A stretch of DNA of 24,823 nt from JBOGFC01 sp050742155. GTDB taxonomy: Bacteria; Actinomycetota; Acidimicrobiia; Spongiisociales; JALYHC01. The first letter of the stretch is position 1; each line of letters starts with the position of its first letter. Made by a program: the position numbers and the translations under genes. The stretch is from assembly GCA_050742155.1 (NCBI GenBank), contig JBOGFC010000130.1:1-24823 (forward strand), in the 5' to 3' direction. The notes beneath the pieces were generated by a model. That model did no database searches. It was not told the DNA's origin and was given only the letters and a program-made list of their open reading frames with translations. Shown here in pieces: positions 1-7,102 of the stretch.

Positions 1-60
1 CCTCCCCCAGAGGGGGAGGGAGGAAGGCAGCCTCCCCCAGAGGGGGAGGGAGGAAGGCAG
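1..60. repeat. Two perfect tandem copies of a 30-bp C/G-rich palindromic repeat
   Basis: Bases 1-30 and 31-60 are identical. Each copy holds a hairpin with stem CCTCCCCC / GGGGGAGG (1-8 with 12-19, and 31-38 with 42-49) and loop AGA, then a purine-rich tail AGGAAGGCAG. The second tail abuts the UDG start codon and its GGGAGGAAGG probably serves as that gene's ribosome binding site. The same stem reappears after groEL at 22807-22827. The element may be a REP-like repeat or a terminator of an upstream gene outside the window. Confidence 0.8.
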
Positions 61-62
61 CC

Positions 63-653
63 ATGAGTGACCTACAGGCGTTGGAAGAGCGAGTCCGGGC
101 CTGTCACGATTGTCCCCTGGCCGAGGCCACCGCCACGGTGGTGTTCGGCGACGGAGATCCCCACGCCGACCTGATGTTTATCGGGGAGGCGCCCGGGTAC
201 CACGAGGATCAGCAGGGACTTCCTTTCGTGGGAGCGGCCGGGCAGCTCCTCAATCGGCTGCTGGCCGAGATCGGTCTTCAGCGCCAGGACGTCTACATCA
301 CCAACGTGCTCAAGCGCCGGCCCCCCGGCAACCGCGATCCGCGACCGGAGGAGATCGAGGCGTGCAAGGGCTACCTGGCCGAGCAGATCCGGCTGATCGA
401 TCCCAAGATCGTGGTCACGCTGGGCAACTTCTCCACCCGGCTGCTCCTCAAGCGGGCGGTGGGCGTGTCTCGCCTGCGGGGACAGGTCTACCCCTGGTGG
501 AACCGGCTGGTCGTCCCCACGTTTCATCCGGCCGCCGCCCTGCGAGGAGGCGACCGAGTCCTAGAGGCCATCCGAGAGGACCTCGCCCTGGTGCACCGCC
601 TGCTGGAGGAGGAGCTGATCACTCCCCCTGAGCAGCTGGACCTCTTCGGATGA
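63..653 (+). CDS. Family-4 (Fe-S type) uracil-DNA glycosylase
   Basis: This 196-aa protein should remove uracil from DNA as the first step of base excision repair. Visible motifs are the N-terminal C14-x2-C17, motif GEAPG at 41-45, a PFVG segment at 54-57, PPGNRDP at 87-93, C101 and the C-terminal HPAAAL motif at 155-160; the length is normal for the family. Known family-4 enzymes bind a 4Fe-4S cluster with four cysteines. Here the third expected ligand, just before RPPGNRDP, is Arg85 (codon CGC), and the protein has only three cysteines. The C-terminus is EQLDLFG, matching the sliding-clamp-binding consensus QL[SD]LF. The ATG follows a purine-rich tract in the repeat at 31-60. The stop overlaps the tsaE start (ATGA), so the two are probably translationally coupled. 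The family is sure; cluster status is open. Confidence 0.93.
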   Translation: MSDLQALEERVRACHDCPLAEATATVVFGDGDPHADLMFIGEAPGYHEDQQGLPFVGAAGQLLNRLLAEIGLQRQDVYITNVLKRRPPGNRDPRPEEIEACKGYLAEQIRLIDPKIVVTLGNFSTRLLLKRAVGVSRLRGQVYPWWNRLVVPTFHPAAALRGGDRVLEAIREDLALVHRLLEEELITPPEQLDLFG

Positions 654-1108
654 CGGTCGAGGTCGAGACGGCCGACGAGGCCGAGACCCGAACGGTGGGC
701 CGCCGCCTGGCCGGGCTGCTGCGGGCCGGGGACGTGGTGCTGCTGGCGGGTGGCCTCGGCTCCGGCAAGACGGTCTTCACCGGTGGGATCGCCGAGGGCC
801 TCGGAGTGGAGCGGCCCGTGTCCAGTCCCAGCTTCGTGCTGGTGCGACGCTACGACGACGGGTTCCTGCCGCTCGTTCATGCCGACGTCTACCGGCTGGA
901 CTCGCTGGGCGAGCTGGAGGACCTCGACCTCTTCGAGGAGGCGCGCCAGGGCGTGCTGGTGGTGGAGTGGGGCCACGTGGTGGCCGACCTCATGCCCTCC
1001 GACCACCTGGCGGTGCAGTTCCAGGTCACCGGGAACTCCACCAGGCTGGTGAGGCTGATCCCCCGGGGCGCCTGGGGCGAGCGCCCCCTCCAGGAGCTGA
1101 AGGGATGA
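650..1108 (+). CDS. tsaE: tRNA t6A biosynthesis ATPase TsaE
   Basis: This 152-aa cytoplasmic protein is the P-loop ATPase that works with TsaB and TsaD to transfer the threonylcarbamoyl group to A37 of ANN-decoding tRNAs. The Walker A motif GGLGSGKT is at 34-41, SPSF at 59-62, HADVYRL at 77-83 and the VEWG signature at 105-108; the length is typical. It starts in an ATGA overlap with the uracil-DNA glycosylase and is followed by tsaB, rimI and tsaD, so three of the four bacterial t6A genes are clustered. tsaC is not in the window. Confidence 0.95.
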   Translation: MTVEVETADEAETRTVGRRLAGLLRAGDVVLLAGGLGSGKTVFTGGIAEGLGVERPVSSPSFVLVRRYDDGFLPLVHADVYRLDSLGELEDLDLFEEARQGVLVVEWGHVVADLMPSDHLAVQFQVTGNSTRLVRLIPRGAWGERPLQELKG

Positions 1109-1123
1109 GGTCCCCATCCCGCT

Positions 1124-1167
1124 TTGGCGCGCAGAAATCGGGTTATAGCCCGAGAATCGCGCGCCAA
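1124..1167. repeat. Nested palindrome between tsaE and tsaB
   Basis: The outer arms TTGGCGCGC (1124-1132) and GCGCGCCAA (1159-1167) are perfectly complementary. Inside them TCGGG (1138-1142) pairs with CCCGA (1149-1153) around loop TTATAG, separated from the outer stem by unpaired AGAAA and GAATC. It occupies the 76-bp gap before the tsaB ribosome binding site. It could be an RNA stem-loop in the operon, an operator, or a copy of a dispersed palindromic repeat. There is no U tract, so a classical terminator is unlikely. Confidence 0.75.
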
Positions 1168-1184
1168 GACGAGGGGAGCGGGCC

Positions 1185-1901
1185 GTGAGGCTGCTGGGAA
1201 TCGAGACGGCCACCGCCGCTTCGTCCATCGCCCTGGGCGAGGGGCGTCGGCTGGTGGCCGGGGCTGAGCGAGTGGACCGTCGCGGGCACGAGGCGTTCCT
1301 GGTGGAGGCGCTCGACTTCTGCTTCGACCAGGCCGGGTGGAAGCCGGACGACGTGGACGCGGTGGTGGTCGATGTGGGTCCGGGCCTGTTCACCGGTATC
1401 AGGGTCGGCCTGGCCACCGCGCAGGGGATCGCCGCGGCGGTGGGGGCACCCCTCGTCCCGGCCATCTCCCTGGACGCCTTGGCGGTCCGGGCGGCCACCG
1501 GCCGGCGGCGCATCTGGCCGGTGGTGGACGTCCGCAAGGGAGAGGTGGCGGTCGCCTCCTACCGTCCGGTCCCGGGGGGGGTGGTGAAGGACGGCTCCCC
1601 CCAGCTCATGACCCCCGACCACTTCCGGGCGCTGCTCGAGGCCGACCTGGAGGAGGCGCTGGTGGTGGGCGATTGGGAGGGGCTCCCCGACTCGGTACTG
1701 CGGGGGCTGCAGCTCGTGCGGACCGGACGGCCCCGCTATCCCTCGGCCGAAGCGCTCCTGGAGTTGGTGGTCCAACGGGTGGAGCGGGAGGAGTTTCCCC
1801 GGCCCGAGGAAGTGCGGCCCCTCTACCTGCGGGAACCGGACGCCCAAATCGACTGGAAGCAATTTCGAGAGGAGGGCGGATGGCAGCGCGAGGCGGGCTG
1901 A
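1185..1901 (+). CDS. tsaB: tRNA t6A biosynthesis protein TsaB
   Basis: This 238-aa protein of the ASKHA fold is the non-catalytic partner of TsaD in the t6A complex. The N-terminus LLGIETATAASSIAL and the segment VDVGPGLFTGIRVGLATAQG are family signatures. The start is GTG at 1185, preceded by GAGGGGAG (1171-1178) at good spacing; no better in-frame start precedes it. Its 3' end overlaps rimI by 22 bases, which implies coupled translation. It lies directly behind the nested palindrome at 1124-1167. Confidence 0.93.
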   Translation: MRLLGIETATAASSIALGEGRRLVAGAERVDRRGHEAFLVEALDFCFDQAGWKPDDVDAVVVDVGPGLFTGIRVGLATAQGIAAAVGAPLVPAISLDALAVRAATGRRRIWPVVDVRKGEVAVASYRPVPGGVVKDGSPQLMTPDHFRALLEADLEEALVVGDWEGLPDSVLRGLQLVRTGRPRYPSAEALLELVVQRVEREEFPRPEEVRPLYLREPDAQIDWKQFREEGGWQREAG

Positions 1902-2383
1902 CCACATTTCGGGCGATGGGTCCCCGGGACGTCACCGCGGTGGCGGCGCTCGAGCGGCTCGTGTTCCCGGAGCCCTGGCCGATCGGCGTGTTCCGCGGCG
2001 AGTTGCGGCAGGAGAACCGCACCTACCTGGTCGCCGAGGAGGAGGGCGAGCTGGTGGCCTATGCCGGCCTGCTCCAGATCGGTGAGGAGGGCCACATCAC
2101 CACGGTGGCGGTGGAATCTTCCCGACGCAGGGCCGGGCTGGCCAGCCGGCTCCTCCTCGAGCTGGTCGAGACGGCCCGTCGGGCAGGGTCGCGCAGGCTC
2201 ACCCTGGAGGTGCGAACCACCAACCGGGCGGCCCAGGCGCTCTACCAGAAGTTCGGCTTCGCCCCGGTGGGGATGCGCAAGCGCTACTACGGGAGCGAGG
2301 ACGCCCTGGTGATGTGGGCGGAGGACATCGACGAGCCGCCCTACCTGGAGAGGCTCGAGCGGATCAGGCAGGAGCTGCCGTGA
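1880..2383 (+). CDS. rimI: Ribosomal protein S18-alanine N-acetyltransferase RimI (GNAT)
   Basis: This 167-aa GNAT protein is expected to acetylate the N-terminal alanine of ribosomal protein S18. The acetyl-CoA-binding motif is the RRRAGLA segment at 82-88 after a hydrophobic strand. LYQKFGF (121-127) and MRKRYY (132-137) are typical of RimI. The open frame extends far upstream, but the ATG at 1880 is preceded by GGAGGG (1871-1876) and gives the normal family length; ATG 1916 is a weaker alternative. It overlaps tsaB by 22 bases and tsaD by 4 bases (GTGA). The rimI-tsaD arrangement is conserved in actinobacteria. Confidence 0.92.
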   Translation: MAARGGLTTFRAMGPRDVTAVAALERLVFPEPWPIGVFRGELRQENRTYLVAEEEGELVAYAGLLQIGEEGHITTVAVESSRRRAGLASRLLLELVETARRAGSRRLTLEVRTTNRAAQALYQKFGFAPVGMRKRYYGSEDALVMWAEDIDEPPYLERLERIRQELP

Positions 2384-3396
2384 GCGTGGAGCCGACCGTG
2401 CTCAGCTTCGAGACCAGCTGCGACGAGACCTCTGTGGCAGTCGTCCGGGGCGACAATCTGCTCTCCAATGTGCTCGCCTCCCAGGTGGAGGCGCACGCCC
2501 GGTTCGGGGGAGTGGTGCCCGAGGTGGCGGCCCGGGCTCACGTGGAGGCCATCCGTCCCCTCACCCATCGGGCGCTCTCCGAGGCAGGCATCCATCCCCG
2601 CAACCTGGACGGCATCGCCGCCACCCAGGGCCCCGGGCTGGTAGGAGCCCTGCTGGTGGGTTTCTCCTTCGCCAAGTCGCTGGCCTGGGCGCTGCAGCTT
2701 CCCTTCGTGGGGGTGGACCACATGGAAGGGCACCTGTTCGCTCCTCGCCTGGAGCATGAAGCCTACCGGCCTCCGGCGGTGGTGCTGCTGGCCTCCGGGG
2801 GACACAGCCAGATCGTCCACATGGAGGAGTGGGGACGCTACCGGGTGCTGGGCCAGACGCTCGACGATGCCGCCGGTGAGGCCTTCGACAAGCTGGCCCG
2901 GTTCCTCGGGATCGGCTACCCCGGCGGACCGGCCATCGACCGGCTGTCGGAAGGGGGGGACCCGGGAGCGGTCGACTTCCCGCGCGCCCTGCCGGACCGT
3001 CCCTACCACCTCTCGTTCTCGGGATTGAAGACCTCGGTGGTGAACTTCGTCCGGGGCACCGACCGACCGTCTTCGATGAAGGACCTGGCCGCCTCGGTGC
3101 AGGAGGCGATCGTCGACGTCCTGGTGCAGAAGACCATGAACGCCGTGCGGGATACCGGGGTGCAGGTGGTGGCCGGAGGAGGAGGGGTGCTGGCCAATCG
3201 AAGGCTGCGCGCCCGCCTCGGGGAGGAAGCGAACCAGCGCGGGCTGGAGCTGTACCTTCCCTCGCCGCCCCTCTGCACCGACAACGGGGCCATGATCGGG
3301 GCGGCGGGATCGTTCTGGCTGGCCCGGGGCGTCTATACGTCCTGGGACGCCCGTGTGGACTCTTCGCTCTCCCTTGAGGGGCCACTCTCACGTTGA
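2380..3396 (+). CDS. tsaD: tRNA N6-adenosine threonylcarbamoyltransferase TsaD
   Basis: This 338-aa protein is the catalytic subunit of t6A synthesis; it transfers threonylcarbamoyl from TC-AMP to tRNA A37. The metal-binding HMEGH motif is at 114-118, SGGHS at 139-143, the glycine-rich AGGGGVLANRRLR near 265-277 and the ASKHA motif DNGAMIG at 301-307. The start chosen is GTG 2380, overlapping the rimI stop (GTGA), with GGAG at 2371-2374; the N-terminal SFETSCDETS then falls where the family has it. GTG 2386 is an alternative. In M. tuberculosis the next gene is groES; here groES is about 17 kb away. Confidence 0.96.
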   Translation: MSVEPTVLSFETSCDETSVAVVRGDNLLSNVLASQVEAHARFGGVVPEVAARAHVEAIRPLTHRALSEAGIHPRNLDGIAATQGPGLVGALLVGFSFAKSLAWALQLPFVGVDHMEGHLFAPRLEHEAYRPPAVVLLASGGHSQIVHMEEWGRYRVLGQTLDDAAGEAFDKLARFLGIGYPGGPAIDRLSEGGDPGAVDFPRALPDRPYHLSFSGLKTSVVNFVRGTDRPSSMKDLAASVQEAIVDVLVQKTMNAVRDTGVQVVAGGGGVLANRRLRARLGEEANQRGLELYLPSPPLCTDNGAMIGAAGSFWLARGVYTSWDARVDSSLSLEGPLSR

Positions 3397-3468
3397 GTGA
3401 CAGGACCAGACGCTTTGTGCGAAGATGTGCACCCATCTGGGGCGGGCTACGGGAGGCGAAGAGGGGCC

Positions 3469-5685
3469 ATGGAGGAGGCGCAGAGGCTGGGGCCGACCCG
3501 TTCCACCGACCTCCGTCTCACGCGCACGCTCGAGGACATCGGGGCGGCCGTGGAGGCGGAGGATTACTCGAGCGCCCTGCAGCAGATCGACGAGTCGGCG
3601 GAGTTCTTCGTCGAATGGGGCTTCGACGTATCGCTCGACCGGCTGGAGGGCTGGCTGCGGAAGCTGGAGGCTCACGATCCGGACAATCCCTGGGTGCTCT
3701 ACTACCTGGCCTGGGTGTGGTCGACCCAGCGCCGCCACAGCCTGTCCCTGGTCACTCTGAGGCGGGCCCGACAGCGCTTCGCCGCCCTGCTCGACCCCGG
3801 CTCGGAGGAGCTGCGGCGGGCCCGGTTCCTCTGCGCGATGGCGGCCGGCATCACCCATGAACGGGAGGGCCTTTTCGAGGCCGCCCGTGGAAGTTTCGAT
3901 CAGGCGCTCGAGCTGGGGGGGTTCGGCGGGGGGAAGGGTGAGCTCTCCGAGGACGAGCGGCGGTGGAGGGCTCACGACCGGTCCGGGATGTTCTCTTTCT
4001 GGCTGGCGGCCGTCCACCTCTATGAGGAGATGGGTCTCATTGCGTCCCTGGCTCGGGCCTACCACAACCTGGGCACCAAGCTGGTCGACCGAGGCGAGCC
4101 GGTTCCGGGCCGGCGCTTCCTGGAGATGGCCGCCGAGCTCAAGCTAGGAGCCGGCAACCAGCTCTCCCTGGGCAACACCCTCAACAGCCTGGCGCACGCC
4201 GAGCGCCACCTGGGCCTGACCGAGCGAGCCTCCACCCACCTCCAGCAGGTGTTGGACCTGGCCGAGCGCCTCGGCCACGACACGCTGCGCTCGTACGGCC
4301 TCAACAACCTGGCCGAGTTGCGCAGGGACGAGGGCCGGTTCGAGACCGCCTTCGCGCTCTACCGCCAGTCCCTGGAGATCAAAGAACGGATGGAGAACAC
4401 CTTTGGCCTGGCCTACACGTACGCCTCACAGGCCGACGCGTTCTTGTTCGCCGGTCAGTCCTCCCGGGCGCGTGCCTCGGCCGACCAGGCGGTCGACCTG
4501 CGGGTGCCCGGCCCCGACCCGGTCGAGAACGTCCGCTTGCTCTCGGCACAGGCGCGGGCCCGACTGGCCGACGGAGAAGACCCCGCACGCCTCGGGGAGA
4601 AGCTGGACGAGCTGATCGAGGAGCTGACCGCTTTCGACGTGAAGGGGGAATTGGCCGTTGCCCATTGGTGGCGGGCGGCATCACTGCTTCGGCTGGGCGA
4701 TCTTCGCTCGGCGGAGGACTCGGCGGCGCGGGCGCTGGAGCTTGCCTCCGCCTACCGTCTCGAGCATCTGCTGGTCTGGCACGTGGCCTTGCACCCCGAC
4801 GTTTTGGCGGTGGCGCTGGCCGATCCCGAGGTGGGTGAAGCCGCCCGGGCGCTCGAGACGCTGGCGAAGTCCCAGCCAAGGCTGGGTCCGGAGGTCGCCC
4901 CGGCCGGCGGCTCCCCCCGCCTACGGGGCCAGCTCTTCGGCGACTTGAAAGTCTTCATGGACGATAAGGAGGTCCCCCTGTGGACGTGGAGGTCCAAGAA
5001 GGCAGTGACACTGCTGGGGCTTCTCCTTCACCATCGAGGTGATCCCCTTCATCGGGAGCAGGCCATGGAGTCGCTGTGGCCGGAGGGTGATCCGGAGCGC
5101 AGCAGCAAGAACCTCAACGTGGCCCTCACCGCCCTACGGCGTGGGCTCGAGCAGGTCCACCCGCGCGGATCGAGCGTGCTGGAGCGGCAAGGTCCCTTCT
5201 ACCGCATCGCGGCCGATGCCCTGGAATCCCTCGACGTCCAGGAGTTCCTGGCAGGACAGGTCGAAAGCGGGCGGCGAGGCCAGGAAGGCGATCTGCGGGG
5301 GGCACTCCTCCAGGCCGAGGAAGCCCTCGACCTGGTGGGTGGGGCCTATCTGGCCTCGGAGCCATATGCGGAATGGGCGGTGACCGAGCGGGCCCACTTC
5401 GACGAGCTGGTGATCGATCTTCGGTTGCGAGCCGCCGAATGGAGCCTCGAGTTGGAGCGTTTCGCCCAGGCGATCGAGCATGCCACCAAGGCCCTCGCCA
5501 TCGACCGGCTGCGGGAGCGAGCCTGGTCCGCCCTGGTGCGTGCCCACGGTGGGCAGGGTGATCGAGCCGCCGGATTGCGAGCCCTCGAGGAGTGCCGGAG
5601 GGTGCTGGAGGAGGAGCTCGGCATCGAGCCGTCGGCCGAGCTGACCGGCCTGGCCAGCGGGTTGCGGAGCTCAGCGACCTCCTAG
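3469..5685 (+). CDS. Large transcriptional regulator: TPR array, winged-helix DNA-binding domain, BTAD
   Basis: This 738-aa cytoplasmic protein is predicted to be a transcription factor. Residues about 70-450 are helical TPR-like repeats (for example the NTLNSLAHAERHLG and YGLNNLAELRRDEG stretches). About 485-575 is an OmpR/PhoB-type winged helix as found in BTAD regulators, beginning LFGDLKVFMDDKEVP and including MESLWPEGDPE and LTALRRGLE. About 590-735 is a bacterial transcriptional activation domain (BTAD). Classical SARPs place the winged helix first; here it follows the TPRs, and there is no nucleotide-binding domain. ATG 3469 has GGGAGG and GAGGGG upstream; an in-frame GTG at 3397, abutting tsaD, would add 24 residues with no domain character. 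It is 72 bp downstream of tsaD and heads the accessory island. No copy of the 11-bp repeat box lies upstream, so autoregulation through it is not evident. Confidence 0.88.
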   Translation: MEEAQRLGPTRSTDLRLTRTLEDIGAAVEAEDYSSALQQIDESAEFFVEWGFDVSLDRLEGWLRKLEAHDPDNPWVLYYLAWVWSTQRRHSLSLVTLRRARQRFAALLDPGSEELRRARFLCAMAAGITHEREGLFEAARGSFDQALELGGFGGGKGELSEDERRWRAHDRSGMFSFWLAAVHLYEEMGLIASLARAYHNLGTKLVDRGEPVPGRRFLEMAAELKLGAGNQLSLGNTLNSLAHAERHLGLTERASTHLQQVLDLAERLGHDTLRSYGLNNLAELRRDEGRFETAFALYRQSLEIKERMENTFGLAYTYASQADAFLFAGQSSRARASADQAVDLRVPGPDPVENVRLLSAQARARLADGEDPARLGEKLDELIEELTAFDVKGELAVAHWWRAASLLRLGDLRSAEDSAARALELASAYRLEHLLVWHVALHPDVLAVALADPEVGEAARALETLAKSQPRLGPEVAPAGGSPRLRGQLFGDLKVFMDDKEVPLWTWRSKKAVTLLGLLLHHRGDPLHREQAMESLWPEGDPERSSKNLNVALTALRRGLEQVHPRGSSVLERQGPFYRIAADALESLDVQEFLAGQVESGRRGQEGDLRGALLQAEEALDLVGGAYLASEPYAEWAVTERAHFDELVIDLRLRAAEWSLELERFAQAIEHATKALAIDRLRERAWSALVRAHGGQGDRAAGLRALEECRRVLEEELGIEPSAELTGLASGLRSSATS

Positions 5686-5702
5686 TGATGTCGCTGCACT
5701 AG
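5672..5702 (+). terminator. Two overlapping, mutually exclusive stem-loops at the end of the BTAD regulator gene
   Basis: CAGCGAC (5672-5678) pairs with GTCGCTG (5690-5696) across the stop codon. CTAGTG (5682-5687) pairs with CACTAG (5697-5702). The pairings cannot both form fully because the second stem uses the loop of the first. There is no strong U tract. It is a possible terminator or processing signal; the CTAGTG/CACTAG ends also match the ends of the 168-bp palindrome at 12804-12971. Confidence 0.5.
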
Positions 5703-5740
5703 CATCCAACCAGCCCACGGTCGCACACCAGCTGGGCAGG

Positions 5741-5785
5741 GTTCAACTCCCGTCGCGGTGCCGTTCAACTGCTGGCCGCTTGGGT
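5741..5785 (+). promoter_or_regulatory. 11-bp direct-repeat promoter box, copy A
   Basis: There are three consecutive 11-bp units: GTTCAACTCCC at 5741, GTCGCGGTGCC at 5752 and GTTCAACTGCT at 5763. Ten bases after the last heptamer comes a -10-like hexamer TTGGGT (5780-5785), a poor match by itself. The hexamer ends six bases before ATG 5792, which suggests leaderless transcription of the downstream gene. The geometry is identical to copies B, C, D, E and G; activator-binding is inferred from known SARP/PhoP site architecture. Confidence 0.75.
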
Positions 5786-5791
5786 GAACGC

Positions 5792-7102
5792 ATGACCACT
5801 CACCCCAGCCACGCCGATGACCTTGCCCAGATCATCGCCTCGGCCGGTCGGATGGGGGTGGACATGGACGAGGCGGAGGCCTTGCAGTGGCTGGCCGCCA
5901 TGGCCGCCCAGCAGGCCGGTGACGTGGTGTTCGACACCGCCAGCGGCACGTTCGGCCACAGGATCACCATGCTCGACTTCAGTCCGGCCGAGCTGGCCCG
6001 CTTCCGCCACATCGGCAAGCTGGTGGAGATCGAGGACCGCCCCGGGGTGGTGGAGACCGCCCTGGCCCTCTCCGGCTCGGCCGCCCAGTCGAAGATCCAG
6101 ACCTACCCGGGAGACTGCGACTACTTCCAACGTGTCAACATCCGCACCGCCACGCGCCAGGAGGCCTGCCGCCTGCTTGGCGAACTGGTACTTCACAAGG
6201 TCGAGCAGGCCGGAAGCGGCCCTGGCCACCGCTTGGTGGAGGTGCGGTTCGGCTCTTACCCGTCGGACGTGATGAGAGATGGACGGCTCATGAAGAAGGG
6301 GGCATCGATGTCCTGGATGCCGACCGAGGTGGCCTCCGGGCGGATCGAGGCACATGAACCGGGCGGGGCCTCGCTGACGATCGCCTGGGAGCAGGCGGCC
6401 GCCGACCCCGGTTGGGTGAAGCTCGACTGGGTGGTTGCCGACCCCGACCGTCACCGCCTGGCCAACGCCAGCAACATGCTCGACGTCACCTGGGAGGCCC
6501 CCGACGGGGCGATCACTCCCTTGGACGGCTTCCTCGACCCCTTCTTCCAAGAGGTCTACCTGGAAGCGGAGTCCATACCGATCTTCTCCAAGCTGGTCGC
6601 CGACCTCTCCGACGATGCCTTGGATACCTACGTCGACCGGCTGGAAGGCGAGGTGCACAAGTACCTGACCAACGACCTCAACTACGGCAAGGCGGCCAAG
6701 CGGATGTACAACATCTTCCGGCTCACCGGGCGCTACCACGAGGCGGCCTTCTTGCGGGAGCTGTTCGACGAGCCGGCCACGGTGCTCTATCAGGTGTGGG
6801 CGGTGATCCGCACCCTGGAGGAGGCGGTGGGCACGCAGATCCCGGTGGAGGCCCTCATCGCCCAGACCGATGAGCTCATCCTGGCGGCGGCGGCCGCCTT
6901 GGAGGGATCGGCGGAGGCGGAGGTCCTCCGGCACCTGCTCCGGTTGCGAGACAGCCTGGCCGAGGGCGGAGACCCCGATGAGGAGGTGACCGTCTCCCGG
7001 CAGGCGGTCATCGACCTGGTCAACGCCTTCTTCTACGAGAGGCTCACCGCCGTGCCCGAGATCCGCGCCTACATGGATGGGAATCGAGAGGGGAGACCAT
7101 GA
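5792..7102 (+). CDS. Unrecognised 436-aa protein with a nucleotidyltransferase-like motif
   Basis: I do not recognise a named family. Residues 93-111 fit the pol-beta nucleotidyltransferase pattern hG[GS]-x(9-13)-Dh[DE]h: Gly95-Ser96, eleven residues, then Asp108-Cys109-Asp110-Tyr111. A possible third acidic residue is Asp212 in the strand VKLDWVV. The C-terminal third (from about 260) is predicted helical. There is no signal peptide or membrane segment, so it should be cytoplasmic. ATG 5792 is chosen although no Shine-Dalgarno is visible, because a -10-like hexamer lies six bases upstream (leaderless). The stop overlaps the next gene by four bases, so the NTase-like protein and a lipoprotein are co-expressed. 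The NTase assignment is pattern-based only. Confidence 0.8.
   Translation: MTTHPSHADDLAQIIASAGRMGVDMDEAEALQWLAAMAAQQAGDVVFDTASGTFGHRITMLDFSPAELARFRHIGKLVEIEDRPGVVETALALSGSAAQSKIQTYPGDCDYFQRVNIRTATRQEACRLLGELVLHKVEQAGSGPGHRLVEVRFGSYPSDVMRDGRLMKKGASMSWMPTEVASGRIEAHEPGGASLTIAWEQAAADPGWVKLDWVVADPDRHRLANASNMLDVTWEAPDGAITPLDGFLDPFFQEVYLEAESIPIFSKLVADLSDDALDTYVDRLEGEVHKYLTNDLNYGKAAKRMYNIFRLTGRYHEAAFLRELFDEPATVLYQVWAVIRTLEEAVGTQIPVEALIAQTDELILAAAAALEGSAEAEVLRHLLRLRDSLAEGGDPDEEVTVSRQAVIDLVNAFFYERLTAVPEIRAYMDGNREGRP

Noticed and set aside
1..60. Possible CRISPR repeats
   Set aside because: The two copies are directly adjacent without spacers and there are no cas genes; they are palindromic tandem repeats.
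524..3436. Several long minus-strand open frames opposite the UDG-tsa operon
   Set aside because: They overlap complete, family-matching genes on the plus strand and encode repetitive Arg/Pro/Ser/Gly sequence.
3397..3468. GTG 3397 as the start of the BTAD regulator
   Set aside because: It abuts the tsaD stop with no ribosome binding site and adds 24 residues without domain character, while ATG 3469 has purine-rich GGGAGG/GAGGGG upstream. It cannot be fully excluded.
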